Assembly (NCBI GenBank): GCA_004555055.1
Contig: SFJN01000033.1
Coordinates: 1-17,448 of the forward strand
Direction of reading: 5' to 3'
Origin: Bacteroidales bacterium
GTDB taxonomy: Bacteria > Bacteroidota > Bacteroidia > Bacteroidales > Bacteroidaceae
DNA length: 17,448 nucleotides
Of this stretch, positions 6,709 through 15,512 are shown one piece after another; position 1 is the stretch's first letter, and every line of letters begins with the position of its first letter. The notes below the pieces were generated by a model. The model was not told the origin of the DNA and did no database searches. It saw only the letters and a program-made list of their open reading frames with translations. The translations under genes were made by a program, and so were the position numbers.

Positions 6709-7349
6709 GAAAAAGCGCACCCGTAATCAACAACATCCCCTACGAGGAATTCAACGACAACGAAACGCTGGAAAAACTCATCGACGAACTGAACGCCGGT
6801 GGAGTGAATGCAATGGTTGCTCCCTTGGACAAACTCATCGACTGGGGACGTTCAAACTCACTCTGGCCTCTGACCTTTGCCACCAGTTGCTGCGGCATCG
6901 AGTTCATGGCCGTCGCAGCCGCACGCTATGACATGGCACGCTTCGGCTTCGAAATCACACGTAACAGTCCGCGACAGGGCGACGTGCTCCTTGTCAACGG
7001 AACCATCACCACCAAGATGGCACCCGTAGTGAAGCGACTCTACGACCAGATGTGCGACCCCAAATACGTCATCGCCGTAGGAGGATGCGCCATCAGCGGC
7101 GGACCATTCACCAAGAGCTACCACGTCGTGAAGGGAGTGGACAAAATCCTGCCCGTCGACGTCTACTGCCCCGGCTGCCCTCCACGGCCTGAAAGTTTCC
7201 TCTACGCCATGATGCAGCTGCAGAGAAAGGTAAGGGTGGAAAACTTCTTCGGAACCACCAACCGCAAGCAGAAGGACCCCTACAAGGACACTATCGGATT
7301 CGGCTCCGAAGGATACGCCGAACTCCTTAACCAGCAAGAACAGGCATAA
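6699..7349 (+). CDS. nuoB: NADH-quinone oxidoreductase subunit B
   Basis: The protein has 216 residues. It carries the terminal [4Fe-4S] cluster N2 that reduces quinone in complex I. The ligand motifs are intact: SCCGIEF (Cys64, Cys65), GGCAISGGPF (Cys130) and CPGCPPRPE (Cys160). The additional Cys157 in YCPGC is not one of the four N2 ligands. LWPLTFATSCCGIEFMA and ARYDMARFGFE are classic NuoB signatures. The protein is cytoplasmic-facing and peripheral, contacting NuoCD, NuoI, NuoA and NuoH. The start overlaps the end of nuoA by 10 bp. The C-terminal segment (about 178-216, VRVENFFGTTNRKQKDPYKD...) is somewhat longer than in E. coli and of unknown role. Confidence 0.97.
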   Translation: MAVRKSAPVINNIPYEEFNDNETLEKLIDELNAGGVNAMVAPLDKLIDWGRSNSLWPLTFATSCCGIEFMAVAAARYDMARFGFEITRNSPRQGDVLLVNGTITTKMAPVVKRLYDQMCDPKYVIAVGGCAISGGPFTKSYHVVKGVDKILPVDVYCPGCPPRPESFLYAMMQLQRKVRVENFFGTTNRKQKDPYKDTIGFGSEGYAELLNQQEQA

Positions 7350-7367
7350 ACCACATTATTGAGATAT

Positions 7368-8945
7368 ATGAGCAATATGATCAACCCCGTCGTGGTGGCT
7401 CCTGAAGAACTCCACGACAGACTCGCCGCACTGAAAGCCGAAGGATACGACTTCCTCGAGTGCCTCACCGGTTGCGACTGGGGCGAAGAAGGTCTCGGTG
7501 TGGTTTACAGCCTCACCAAGTCGAGCACCACGTTCGAAATGACACACGTCAAGTGTGTGGCTGCCGACAAGGAGAACCCCACACTCCCCACCGTTTGCGA
7601 CCTTTGGGACATCGCAAACATCTACGAACGCGAAGTCTATGACTTCTACGGCATCATCTTCCTCGGACATCCCGACATGAGACGTCTCTTCCTCCGCGAG
7701 GACTGGGTGGGATTCCCCATGCGAAAGGACGACAAACCCGAGGAGAAAAACGCCGAAATCCCCAGCACCAACGAGGAAATCAGCGACACTCGCCACAAAT
7801 ACACCCTCGATGCCGACGGCAAACTCCAGTGCGAGGACACACCCGTGTTTGCCGACGACGCCTATGTGGTGAATATCGGTCCCCAGCACCCTTCGACACA
7901 CGGTGTGCTCCACCTCCGCACAGCCATCGAAGGCGAACGCGTCAAGCAGATTGACCCGCACCTCGGATACATCCACCGCGGTATCGAGAAAATCAGCGAA
8001 AGCCTTACCTATCCCCAGACTCTCGCCCTCACCGACCGTATGGACTACCTCGGAGCCATGCAGACCCGCCATGCACTCTGTATGTGCATCGAACAGGCCA
8101 TGGGCATTGAAGTCAGCGAACGTGTCAAGGTCATCCGCACCATCATGGACGAGCTCCAGCGTATCGACAGCCACATCCTCTTCTTCAGCTGCCTCTGCCA
8201 GGACCTCGGCGCCACCACCGCATTCCTCTACGGATTCCGCGACCGCGAGGAAATCCTGAAAATCTTTGAGAAGACCACCGGCGGACGACTCATCATCAAC
8301 TACAACATGATCGGCGGCGTGGCACACGACCTGCATCCCGATTTTGTGGAGGATGTCAAGCACTTCATCAACGAAACCATGCCGAAGGGTCTGAAGGAAT
8401 ACCACAAGATCTTTACTGGAAACGTCATCTTCCGCAACCGCTCCATCGGTGTTGGTCCGCTCACCCGCGAACAGGTCATCTCCTATGGCTGCACAGGAGG
8501 TACAGGTCGTGCCGCAGGATGGCATTGCGACCTGCGCAAGCACCGCCCCTACGCTGCATACGACAAGGTGAATTTCAACGAAATCACCTATGAAACCGGC
8601 GACTCGATGGACCGTTACATGGTGCGTCTGAAGGAAATTGAGGAGAGTTGCGAAATCATCCGCCAGCTCATCGACAACATCCCCGAAGGCCCCATCCAGG
8701 AAAAGATGAAACCCATCGTGAAGGTTCCCGAAGGCTGCTACTACAGCGCTGTCGAGGGAAGCCGTGGAATCCTCGGCGTTTATCTGGAATCGAAGGGCGA
8801 CAAGAGCCCCTACCGCCTCCACTACCGCTCCACCGGACTGCCGCTCGTGGCAGCACTGGACGAGGCCTGCCGCGATTTCATGATTGCCGACCTCATCACC
8901 ATCGGCGGAACAATGGACTACATCATCCCTGACATCGACCGATAA
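7368..8945 (+). CDS. nuoCD: NADH-quinone oxidoreductase subunit C/D fusion
   Basis: The protein has 525 residues. The start at 7368 (ATG, MSNMINPVVV) is preferred to the in-frame TTG at 7359; ATG at 7377 is also possible. The NuoC-like domain occupies about residues 10-120 (LTGCDWGEEGLGVVYSL, then EREVYDFYGIIFLGHPDMRRLFLREDW and FPMRKDD). Its N-terminus is short for the 30-kDa subunit. A charged linker of about 40 residues follows. The NuoD domain runs from about 165 to the end: NIGPQHPSTHG (His174 and His178, in the quinone-site region), HLGYIHRGIEK, LTDRMDYLGAMQTRHAL, a DELQRIDSH helix and the usual DIDR terminus. NuoD forms much of the quinone-binding pocket with NuoB and descends from the NiFe-hydrogenase large subunit, without its metal ligands. 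C/D fusion is also known in E. coli and many other bacteria. It lies 18 bp after nuoB. Confidence 0.96.
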   Translation: MSNMINPVVVAPEELHDRLAALKAEGYDFLECLTGCDWGEEGLGVVYSLTKSSTTFEMTHVKCVAADKENPTLPTVCDLWDIANIYEREVYDFYGIIFLGHPDMRRLFLREDWVGFPMRKDDKPEEKNAEIPSTNEEISDTRHKYTLDADGKLQCEDTPVFADDAYVVNIGPQHPSTHGVLHLRTAIEGERVKQIDPHLGYIHRGIEKISESLTYPQTLALTDRMDYLGAMQTRHALCMCIEQAMGIEVSERVKVIRTIMDELQRIDSHILFFSCLCQDLGATTAFLYGFRDREEILKIFEKTTGGRLIINYNMIGGVAHDLHPDFVEDVKHFINETMPKGLKEYHKIFTGNVIFRNRSIGVGPLTREQVISYGCTGGTGRAAGWHCDLRKHRPYAAYDKVNFNEITYETGDSMDRYMVRLKEIEESCEIIRQLIDNIPEGPIQEKMKPIVKVPEGCYYSAVEGSRGILGVYLESKGDKSPYRLHYRSTGLPLVAALDEACRDFMIADLITIGGTMDYIIPDIDR

Positions 8946-8979
8946 ACCCACAAAACACAATCACATACAAGATACAGAT

Positions 8980-10059
8980 ATGTTTGATTTCTCAGATTTT
9001 ACATCATGGCTTGACACGGTATTACTGAGAGTGATGCCCGAATGGCTCACCATTCTTGTAGAATGTGTGCTCGTTGCCCTCGGCATCATTACGCTTTACG
9101 CCATTTTCGCCATGGTCATGATTTACGTTGAGCGCAAGTTCTGTGCCTTCGTGCAGTGCCGCCTTGGTCCTGACCGCGTAGGCCCATGGGGAACCGTTCA
9201 GGTGGTGTGCGACGTGCTCAAGATGCTCACCAAGGAAATCGTCAGCCTGCGCAAGACAGACCGCTTCCTCCATGCACTCGCACCGTTCCTCGTCGTAACG
9301 GCTTCCATGACCACCTTTGCATGTCTGCCCTGGAACAAAGGAGCACAGATCCTCGACTTCAACGTCGGAGTGTTCTTCTTCCTTGCCGTCGGAAGCATCG
9401 GCGTAGTAGGTATCCTCCTCGCCGGATGGTCGGCAAACAACAAATACTCCCTTATCGGTGCCATGCGTGCCGGAGCACAGATTATCAGCTACGAGCTCTC
9501 CATTGGTATGGTGATGCTCACCATGATTTGCCTTGCTGGAACGATGAGCTTCAGCGAACTCTGCCAGAACCAGGCCGAGGGCGGATGGTACATCTTCCGC
9601 GGTCACATCGTGGCACTTGCCGCCTTCATCGTATACCTCATTGCAGGCAACGCTGAATGTAACCGTGGTCCGTTCGACCTTCCCGAATCGGAGAGCGAAC
9701 TTACCGCAGGCTACCACACTGAATATTCCGGTATGGACTTCGGCTACTACTATCTTGCCGAATACCTCAACCTCTTCATCTGCGCCGGAATGGCCTCGAC
9801 CGTCTTCCTCGGAGGTTGGGCTCCCTTCGTCATTCCCGGACTCGACGGGTTCAACGAGGTGATGGCTATGATTCCCGGTTTCGTATGGTTCCTCGCAAAG
9901 GTGTTCTTCGTACTCTTCCTCCTCCTCTGGGAGCGCTGGACTTTCCCCCGTCTGCGTATCGACCAGATCCTTACCCTCGAGTGGAAATACCTCATTCCCA
10001 TTTCCATGACTCTGCTCGTCCTCATGGCACTCTGCGTAAGCCTCGGACTCACATTCTGA
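8980..10059 (+). CDS. nuoH: NADH-quinone oxidoreductase subunit H
   Basis: The protein has 359 residues. It is the membrane subunit (ND1 family) that anchors the peripheral arm and forms the quinone entry channel and the start of the proton pathway. The start at 8980 (MFDFSDFTSWLDTV) was chosen because the longer open frame overlaps the end of nuoCD and codes for low-hydrophobicity sequence. The conserved motifs are VERKFCAFVQCRLGPDRVGP (50-69), a KMLTKE loop, and CNRGPFDLPESESELTAG followed by YHTEYSGM (from about 227), with its acidic cluster at the quinone chamber. Eight or so hydrophobic helices are predicted. NRGPFD replaces the more frequent R-x-PFD wording, with no loss of the acidic residues. 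It lies 34 bp after nuoCD. Confidence 0.96.
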   Translation: MFDFSDFTSWLDTVLLRVMPEWLTILVECVLVALGIITLYAIFAMVMIYVERKFCAFVQCRLGPDRVGPWGTVQVVCDVLKMLTKEIVSLRKTDRFLHALAPFLVVTASMTTFACLPWNKGAQILDFNVGVFFFLAVGSIGVVGILLAGWSANNKYSLIGAMRAGAQIISYELSIGMVMLTMICLAGTMSFSELCQNQAEGGWYIFRGHIVALAAFIVYLIAGNAECNRGPFDLPESESELTAGYHTEYSGMDFGYYYLAEYLNLFICAGMASTVFLGGWAPFVIPGLDGFNEVMAMIPGFVWFLAKVFFVLFLLLWERWTFPRLRIDQILTLEWKYLIPISMTLLVLMALCVSLGLTF

Positions 10060-10102
10060 AAAACCTCCTATTTTTATATCCAATATAAAGCAAGAACAAA
10101 AT

Positions 10103-10870
10103 ATGGCAAACACATCTTATTTTGCAGGTCTCGTAGGAGGTATCAAGAGTTTGTGCAACGGTCTCAGCGTTACATTCCGCGAACTCTGGACTCCGAAAGT
10201 CACCGAACGCTATCCCGAAAACCGTAAGGAGAACCACATTCCCGAACGTTTCCGCGGAACGCTGGTGATGCCTCACAACGAGAAGAACGAACACAAGTGC
10301 ATCGGCTGCGGAATCTGCCAGATGCAGTGCCCCAACGGCACCATCAAGGTGGTGACGGAAATGGTGGAGACTGCCGACGGAAAGAAAAAGAAGCAGCTCG
10401 TACGCTATGAATACGACCACGGATGCTGCATGTACTGCATGCTCTGCACACGCGCCTGCCCCCAGGGAGCCATCGAATTCAGCAACGAATACGAAGGTTC
10501 CGTCTTCGACCGCAAGGTTCTCGTCAAGGTTCTCAACCATCCGGGCTCGAAATGTGTAGAGAAACCCGCACGGCCTGCCGTAGCCAAGCCTGCCGCCCCC
10601 GCCGCCACTCCCGCTGCCGCAGCTCCTGCTGCAGGGAATGAAGCAAAAGCGAAGGCCGAAAAGCTTGTGGCCGCTGCCAAGAAGGCAGAAGAAAACGCTG
10701 CCGCTGCACGCGCTGCCGCCAACGAAGCCAAGGTTGCCGCAGAGGCCAATCCCGGCGATGCCGCGCTGCAGGAAGCACTTGCACAGGCCGAAGCCAAGGC
10801 CGTCAAGTTGGAAACTGCCGCCAAGACCTTTGCACAAAAGGCCGCAGAAGCCGTAGAAGCAGCAAAATAA
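10103..10870 (+). CDS. nuoI: NADH-quinone oxidoreductase subunit I with long Ala-rich tail
   Basis: The protein has 255 residues, against about 180 or fewer for typical NuoI. It is the ferredoxin-like subunit that passes electrons through two [4Fe-4S] clusters to NuoB. Both cluster motifs are complete: CIGCGICQMQCP (Cys66, 69, 72, 76) and CCMYCMLCTRACP (Cys109, 112, 115, 119). The N-terminal helix (4-30) fits membrane-surface contact. After about residue 152 the conserved part ends. A Pro/Ala linker follows (about 154-178), then about 75 residues made almost only of Ala, Lys, Glu, Asn and Gln (179-255), predicted to be a charged helix or coiled coil. No known function matches this tail. The gene lies 43 bp after nuoH and 171 bp before nuoJ. 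Confidence 0.95.
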   Translation: MANTSYFAGLVGGIKSLCNGLSVTFRELWTPKVTERYPENRKENHIPERFRGTLVMPHNEKNEHKCIGCGICQMQCPNGTIKVVTEMVETADGKKKKQLVRYEYDHGCCMYCMLCTRACPQGAIEFSNEYEGSVFDRKVLVKVLNHPGSKCVEKPARPAVAKPAAPAATPAAAAPAAGNEAKAKAEKLVAAAKKAEENAAAARAAANEAKVAAEANPGDAALQEALAQAEAKAVKLETAAKTFAQKAAEAVEAAK

Positions 10871-11041
10871 GGTAGGTTCACACAGGTCACCGGCAGAGGG
10901 AAAGACAGCAGAATTTCCGGATGGAAAACGCACCGTTTCCACTCCCCGACCTACACCGAACGCTACTGAAATCCCCTAACCAGGAAACAGAAAGCACAAG
11001 CTTCTGGAACCTACCCTTACCATTACAGACCAAACATCAAT
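10871..11041 (+). other. Long intra-operon spacer with complementary ends
   Basis: This 171-bp gap is much longer than the others in the operon (15-43 bp). Bases 10871-10879 (GGTAGGTTC), immediately after the nuoI stop, are exactly complementary to 11007-11015 (GAACCTACC). A small hairpin (10922-10927 with 10936-10941) lies between. No T-run, promoter match or supported open frame is seen. It could be a processing or expression-tuning element, or an eroded piece of sequence. Confidence 0.4.
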
Positions 11042-11572
11042 ATGAACGCACAAGATATCATGTTCGTCATTCTGGCCGTGTTCATCGTATGCTCCGCTTT
11101 TGCCACCGTCATCAGCCGCAGCATCGTACGAGCCGCCACATACCTGCTCTTCGTGCTCCTCGGCACAGCAGGTCTGTACTTTCTGATGGGCTATACCTTC
11201 CTTGGCAGCGTGCAGACCATGGTTTATGCCGGAGGCGTCATCGTCCTCTATGTATTTTCCATCCTGCTCACCAGCGGCCAGCAGGAGGAACTGCGCAGCA
11301 CCAGTCTGAAGAAGACCGTTATGGGACTCGTCATCGCCCTCGTGGGTTTCGGCGTTTTCTACAGCGTACTTTGGATGTACGGATTCCCCGTACAGGAGTT
11401 TGCCGCAAGCCGCTTCCTCAATAGCCCCGATGAAAACGTCATCACCATGCAAACCATCGGCGAAAACATGCTCTCAACCGGCAAGAACGGTTATCTGCTT
11501 CCCTTCGAGGCCGTATCCGTACTGCTCCTTGCGTGCATCGTTGCAGGCATCGTCATCGCCCGCAAACGCTAA
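11042..11572 (+). CDS. nuoJ: NADH-quinone oxidoreductase subunit J
   Basis: The protein has 176 residues with five predicted membrane helices (about 7-25, 32-50, 56-76, 90-112 and 150-172). It is the ND6-family subunit that links the quinone module to the antiporter-like subunits. Its third helix carries the conserved MVYAGGVIVLYVFSILL stretch (60-76), whose kink (pi-bulge) takes part in coupling in the family. The C-terminal helix ends in IARKR. It follows the unusual 171-bp spacer and lies 31 bp before nuoK. Nothing in the sequence departs from the family. Confidence 0.95.
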   Translation: MNAQDIMFVILAVFIVCSAFATVISRSIVRAATYLLFVLLGTAGLYFLMGYTFLGSVQTMVYAGGVIVLYVFSILLTSGQQEELRSTSLKKTVMGLVIALVGFGVFYSVLWMYGFPVQEFAASRFLNSPDENVITMQTIGENMLSTGKNGYLLPFEAVSVLLLACIVAGIVIARKR

Positions 11573-11603
11573 AACATCCATCTAAAATTCCAAAAGACAC
11601 ATT

Positions 11604-11912
11604 ATGATTTCCATCGACTTCATTCTTCTGGTATCGACATTGATGATGTTTGCCGGCGTCTATGGCTTCCTGACCCGCAAGAGCACACTGGCCATCCTGC
11701 TGAGCATCGAGCTTATGCTCAACGCCGCCAACATCAACTTTGCCGTTTTCAACAACCTGCTCTTCCCCGATGGACACGAAGGCGTGTTCTTTGCCATCTT
11801 CGCCATCGCCATTGCAGCAGCAGAAAGCGCCATCGCCATTGCTATCATGATTAACATCTACCGTCAGCTCCAGAACATCTCCGTGGACAAACTGACCAAG
11901 ATGAAATGGTAA
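11604..11912 (+). CDS. nuoK: NADH-quinone oxidoreductase subunit K
   Basis: The protein has 102 residues, the standard NuoK length, with three helices. It belongs to the ND4L/MrpC family and forms part of the proton path next to NuoJ and NuoN. The two membrane glutamates known to matter for pumping in the family are present: Glu36 in LLSIELMLNAANINF and Glu74 in IAAAESAIAIAI. It is spaced 31 bp from nuoJ and 30 bp from nuoL, consistent with co-transcription. Confidence 0.96.
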   Translation: MISIDFILLVSTLMMFAGVYGFLTRKSTLAILLSIELMLNAANINFAVFNNLLFPDGHEGVFFAIFAIAIAAAESAIAIAIMINIYRQLQNISVDKLTKMKW

Positions 11913-11942
11913 TCACATCCCTAAAAACTCCCGCAACACATT

Positions 11943-13952
11943 ATGAGTTACACGCTATTTATCCTTCTCCTGCCCCTCTTCAGTTTCCTGCTGATAGGCA
12001 TTGTCGACCTCGACATTCCCAAGACGGGCAAGGTTTGGAGCCATAAAGTGGCCGGACTGATTGGTACTGCCTCACTGGGAATCGTTACCATTCTGAGCTA
12101 CATGACGGCCTACCAGTACTTCTTCTGCACACCCCGTCTTGCCGACGGCACGCTTCCCACACTGGTACCCTACAACACCACATGGCTTCCCTTGGGCGAC
12201 CTGCACTTCGACCTTGGTATCCTTCTCGACCCCATCTCGGTGATGATGCTTATCGTCATCTCCACGGTGTCGCTGATGGTGCACATCTATTCATTCGGAT
12301 ATATGCACGGTGAACGCGGCTTCCAGCGCTACTATGCCTACCTCAGCCTCTTCACCATGTCTATGCTCGGACTGGTAGTGGCCACGAACATCTTCCAGAT
12401 GTACCTTTTCTGGGAGCTCGTAGGTGTCAGCTCCTACCTTCTCATCGGCTTCTACTACACAACGGCTCCCGCCATTGCCGCCAGCAAGAAGGCCTTCATC
12501 GTCACCCGCTTTGCCGACATGTTCTTCCTCGTCGGTATCCTCATCTTCGGATACTACACCCAGAGCTTCAACTTCAGCTTTGCCGGAACGGTGGAATATG
12601 CTGACAACGTGGCCCACTTCATCCCCTGCAATCCTGAGACTGCACTGGTGAAGAACGCCGCAATGACGGTGCTTCCCATCTCGCTTGTCCTGATGTTCAT
12701 TGGCGGTGCCGGAAAGAGTGCGATGTTCCCCCTCCACATCTGGCTTCCCGATGCCATGGAAGGTCCTACGCCTGTTTCTGCCCTCATCCACGCCGCCACG
12801 ATGGTTGTGGCCGGTGTGTTCCAGATTGCACGTATGTTCCCCATCTGGATTGAGTACGCTCCCCAGAGTCTCTCCATCGTTGTTTGGGTAGGTGCCTTCA
12901 CCGCCTTCTATGCCGCTGCCGTCGCCTGCGCCCAAAGCGACATCAAGCGCGTGCTTGCCTTCTCCACTATCTCGCAGATTGCCTTCATGATGGTGGCTCT
13001 CGGCGTATGCCTCCCCGGCCACGGCGAACACCTCAACCACAGCGGTCTGGGCTATATGGCCAGCATGTTCCACCTCTTCACCCACGCCATGTTCAAGGCC
13101 TGCCTCTTCCTTGGCGCCGGTTGCATCATCCATGCCGTTCACAGCAACGAGATGGCACTGATGGGAGGTCTGCGCAAATACATGCCCATCACCCACTGGA
13201 CCTTCCTCATCAGTTGTCTTGCCATTGCAGGTATCCCCTTCTTCAGCGGCTTCAGCTCGAAGGACGAGATTGTCACCGCCTGCTTCCAGTACAGCCCCTG
13301 GTGCGGTGCCTGGATGACGATGGTGGCTGCCATGACGGCATTCTACATGTTCCGCCTCTACTACGGTATCTTCTGGGGTACTGAAAACAAGGAGGCCCAT
13401 GCCCACCACACCCCGCACGAGGCTCCCTGGACCATGACTCTTCCCCTCGTAGTGCTGAGCGTCATCACCGTGGGAACGGGTGTTGTCACCACCCTCGGCG
13501 GATTCCTCAACTGGGAATGGGCAAGCTTCGGTAGCATTGTCAGCGCCAGCGGACTCCCCTACACGGTGCATTTTGATCCCGTTGTGGCCAGTGTCAGCAC
13601 CGTTGTAGCCGTGTGCAGCATCCTCCTCGCCACCTGGATTTTCAAGGGCGAAAAGCAACCCATTGCCGACAAGATGTACGCAGCCGCTCCCCGTCTGCAC
13701 CGCTGGGCCTACAAGCGTTTCTATATGGACGAGGTCTATCAGTTCGTTACCCACCGCATCATCTTTGCACGCATCAGCCGTCCCATTGCCTGGTTCGACC
13801 GTCATGTCATCGACGGATTCTTCGACTTCCTGGCCTGGGGTACGCACAAGACGAGCGCACTCATCAAGGGCTTCCAGAGCGGTTCCGTACAGACCTATGC
13901 CTTCTGGTTCTTCCTCGGTACGCTGCTCCTTCTCCTCATCATGCTGTTCTAA
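11943..13952 (+). CDS. nuoL: NADH-quinone oxidoreductase subunit L
   Basis: The protein has 669 residues. It is the distal antiporter-like proton-pumping subunit (ND5/MrpA family) of the membrane arm. Key residues are present: Glu158 in YLFWELVGVSSYLLIG (TM5), Lys258 in GGAGKSAMFPLHIWLPDAM (TM7), a His in the CIIHAVHSNEM helix region, and a Lys in FFSGFSSKDEIVTA (TM12). The C-terminal 150 or so residues include a charged amphipathic segment (KMYAAAPRLHRWAYKRF, RISRPIAWFDRHVIDGF) and a last hydrophobic helix, matching the lateral helix HL and its anchor that lie along NuoM and NuoN. A His-rich loop (AHAHHTPHEAPW) is typical of the family. It lies 30 bp after nuoK and 21 bp before nuoM. Confidence 0.97.
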   Translation: MSYTLFILLLPLFSFLLIGIVDLDIPKTGKVWSHKVAGLIGTASLGIVTILSYMTAYQYFFCTPRLADGTLPTLVPYNTTWLPLGDLHFDLGILLDPISVMMLIVISTVSLMVHIYSFGYMHGERGFQRYYAYLSLFTMSMLGLVVATNIFQMYLFWELVGVSSYLLIGFYYTTAPAIAASKKAFIVTRFADMFFLVGILIFGYYTQSFNFSFAGTVEYADNVAHFIPCNPETALVKNAAMTVLPISLVLMFIGGAGKSAMFPLHIWLPDAMEGPTPVSALIHAATMVVAGVFQIARMFPIWIEYAPQSLSIVVWVGAFTAFYAAAVACAQSDIKRVLAFSTISQIAFMMVALGVCLPGHGEHLNHSGLGYMASMFHLFTHAMFKACLFLGAGCIIHAVHSNEMALMGGLRKYMPITHWTFLISCLAIAGIPFFSGFSSKDEIVTACFQYSPWCGAWMTMVAAMTAFYMFRLYYGIFWGTENKEAHAHHTPHEAPWTMTLPLVVLSVITVGTGVVTTLGGFLNWEWASFGSIVSASGLPYTVHFDPVVASVSTVVAVCSILLATWIFKGEKQPIADKMYAAAPRLHRWAYKRFYMDEVYQFVTHRIIFARISRPIAWFDRHVIDGFFDFLAWGTHKTSALIKGFQSGSVQTYAFWFFLGTLLLLLIMLF

Positions 13953-13973
13953 CCATAGAATCATAACGACAAT

Positions 13974-15497
13974 ATGAATTTTCTCTCAATATTTGTTCTC
14001 ATCCCCTTGCTGATGCTCTTCGGCCTGTGGGTGGCACGCAACCTCAACCAGGTGCGTGGCGTGATGGTGGCAGGCAGCACCGCACTCTTGGCTCTTGCCG
14101 TATATCTCACGTTTATCTTTATCGCCGACCGTCAGACGTGCGACGATCCTATGCTCTATACCGCCAGTTTCGACTGGTTCCCTGCCCTGAACATCAAGTA
14201 CAGCGTGGGTGTCGACGGTATTTCCGTGGCCATGCTGCTTCTGAGTGCCATCATCGTCTTCACCGGCACCTTTGCCAGCTGGCAGCTGAAACCGCTGACC
14301 AAGGAATACTTCCTCTGGTTCACGCTCCTCTCGATGGGTGTATTCGGCTTCTTCATCAGCGTAGACATGTTCGCCATGTTCATGTTCTATGAAATCGCCC
14401 TTATCCCGATGTACCTTCTCATCGGCGTATGGGGTTCTGGCAAGAAGGAATACTCTGCCATGAAACTGACGCTGATGCTGATGGGAGGTTCCGCCTTCCT
14501 GATGTGCGGTATCTTCGGTATCTACTACGGCACCGGCGCTGCCACGATGAACATCATCGACATCGCCAACCACACCGGTGGTGCCCATGCCTTCGAGCCG
14601 GGCAGCCTGCAGAACCTTTGGTTCGTATTCACCTTCGCCGGTTTCGGTGTCCTCGGTGCCATGTTCCCCTTCCACACCTGGTCGCCCGACGGTCACGCTT
14701 CTGCCCCCACGGCAGTGTCGATGCTCCACGCCGGCGTGCTCATGAAGCTCGGAGGCTACGGCTGCTTCCGCATCGCCATGTATCTGATGCCCGAAGCCGC
14801 CAACGAACTGGGATGGATATTCCTTATCCTCACCGGCATCTCCGTAGTATACGGTGCCTTCAGCGCCTGCGTCCAGACCGACCTCAAGTATATCAATGCC
14901 TACTCTTCCGTAAGCCACTGCGGTCTGGTGCTCTTCGCCATCCTGATGATGAACCAGGTGGCCTGCACGGGTGCCATCCTACAGATGCTTTCCCATGGTC
15001 TGATGACGGCCCTCTTCTTTGCCCTCATCGGTATGATTTACGGCCGTACCCACACCCGCGACGTCCGCGAGCTCGCCGGTCTGATGCGCATCATGCCTTT
15101 CCTCGCAGTATGCTACGTCATTGCCGGTCTTGCCAACCTCGGCCTTCCCGGTCTCTCCGGCTTCGTGGCCGAAATGACCATCTTCGTAGGTTCCTTCAGC
15201 AATGAAGGCGCATTCTACACCACCCTCACCGTCATCGCCTGCACCTCCATCGTCATCACCGCAGTCTACATCCTCCGCCTCGTCGGCAAGATTCTCTACG
15301 GCGTATGTACGAACGAGCATCACCTGGCCCTCACCGACGCTACCTGGGACGAGCGCTTCAGCGTGGTCTGCCTCATCCTCAGCGTTGCCGGTCTCGGACT
15401 TGCTCCCTGGTGGGTCAGCGACATGATCGGCACCGGTGTATCGCCCATCATCAGCGTGATAGATTCTGCCAAGGAATTCCTTTATGTACCCTTCTAA
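13974..15497 (+). CDS. nuoM: NADH-quinone oxidoreductase subunit M
   Basis: The protein has 507 residues, normal for NuoM (ND4 family), with about 14 membrane helices. It is the middle antiporter-like proton-pumping subunit. Glu140 in MFMFYEIALIPMYLLIG (TM5) and Lys258 in HAGVLMKLGGYG (TM8) are conserved. The TM7 segment reads FAGFGVLGAMFPFHTWSPDG, so the position that holds a lysine in E. coli NuoM (within AFAVK-x-P just before the PxHxW motif) is Leu227 here. This may be normal for the NuoM branch in this phylum, since I recall similar 'GF-x-VL' sequences there, but it removes a residue considered central for proton transfer. It lies 21 bp after nuoL and 15 bp before nuoN. Confidence 0.96.
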   Translation: MNFLSIFVLIPLLMLFGLWVARNLNQVRGVMVAGSTALLALAVYLTFIFIADRQTCDDPMLYTASFDWFPALNIKYSVGVDGISVAMLLLSAIIVFTGTFASWQLKPLTKEYFLWFTLLSMGVFGFFISVDMFAMFMFYEIALIPMYLLIGVWGSGKKEYSAMKLTLMLMGGSAFLMCGIFGIYYGTGAATMNIIDIANHTGGAHAFEPGSLQNLWFVFTFAGFGVLGAMFPFHTWSPDGHASAPTAVSMLHAGVLMKLGGYGCFRIAMYLMPEAANELGWIFLILTGISVVYGAFSACVQTDLKYINAYSSVSHCGLVLFAILMMNQVACTGAILQMLSHGLMTALFFALIGMIYGRTHTRDVRELAGLMRIMPFLAVCYVIAGLANLGLPGLSGFVAEMTIFVGSFSNEGAFYTTLTVIACTSIVITAVYILRLVGKILYGVCTNEHHLALTDATWDERFSVVCLILSVAGLGLAPWWVSDMIGTGVSPIISVIDSAKEFLYVPF

Positions 15498-15512
15498 ACA
15501 CGATATACCCAA

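Noticed and set aside
7356..8960. Long minus-strand open frame (534 codons) opposite nuoCD
   Set aside because: It mirrors the codon structure of nuoCD, whose + strand product is unmistakable. The antisense translation is Val/Asp/His-rich with no domain.
12291..13964. Long minus-strand open frame (557 codons) opposite nuoL
   Set aside because: It is a shadow of nuoL caused by third-position GC bias. The translation is Gly/His/Glu-rich and has no motif.
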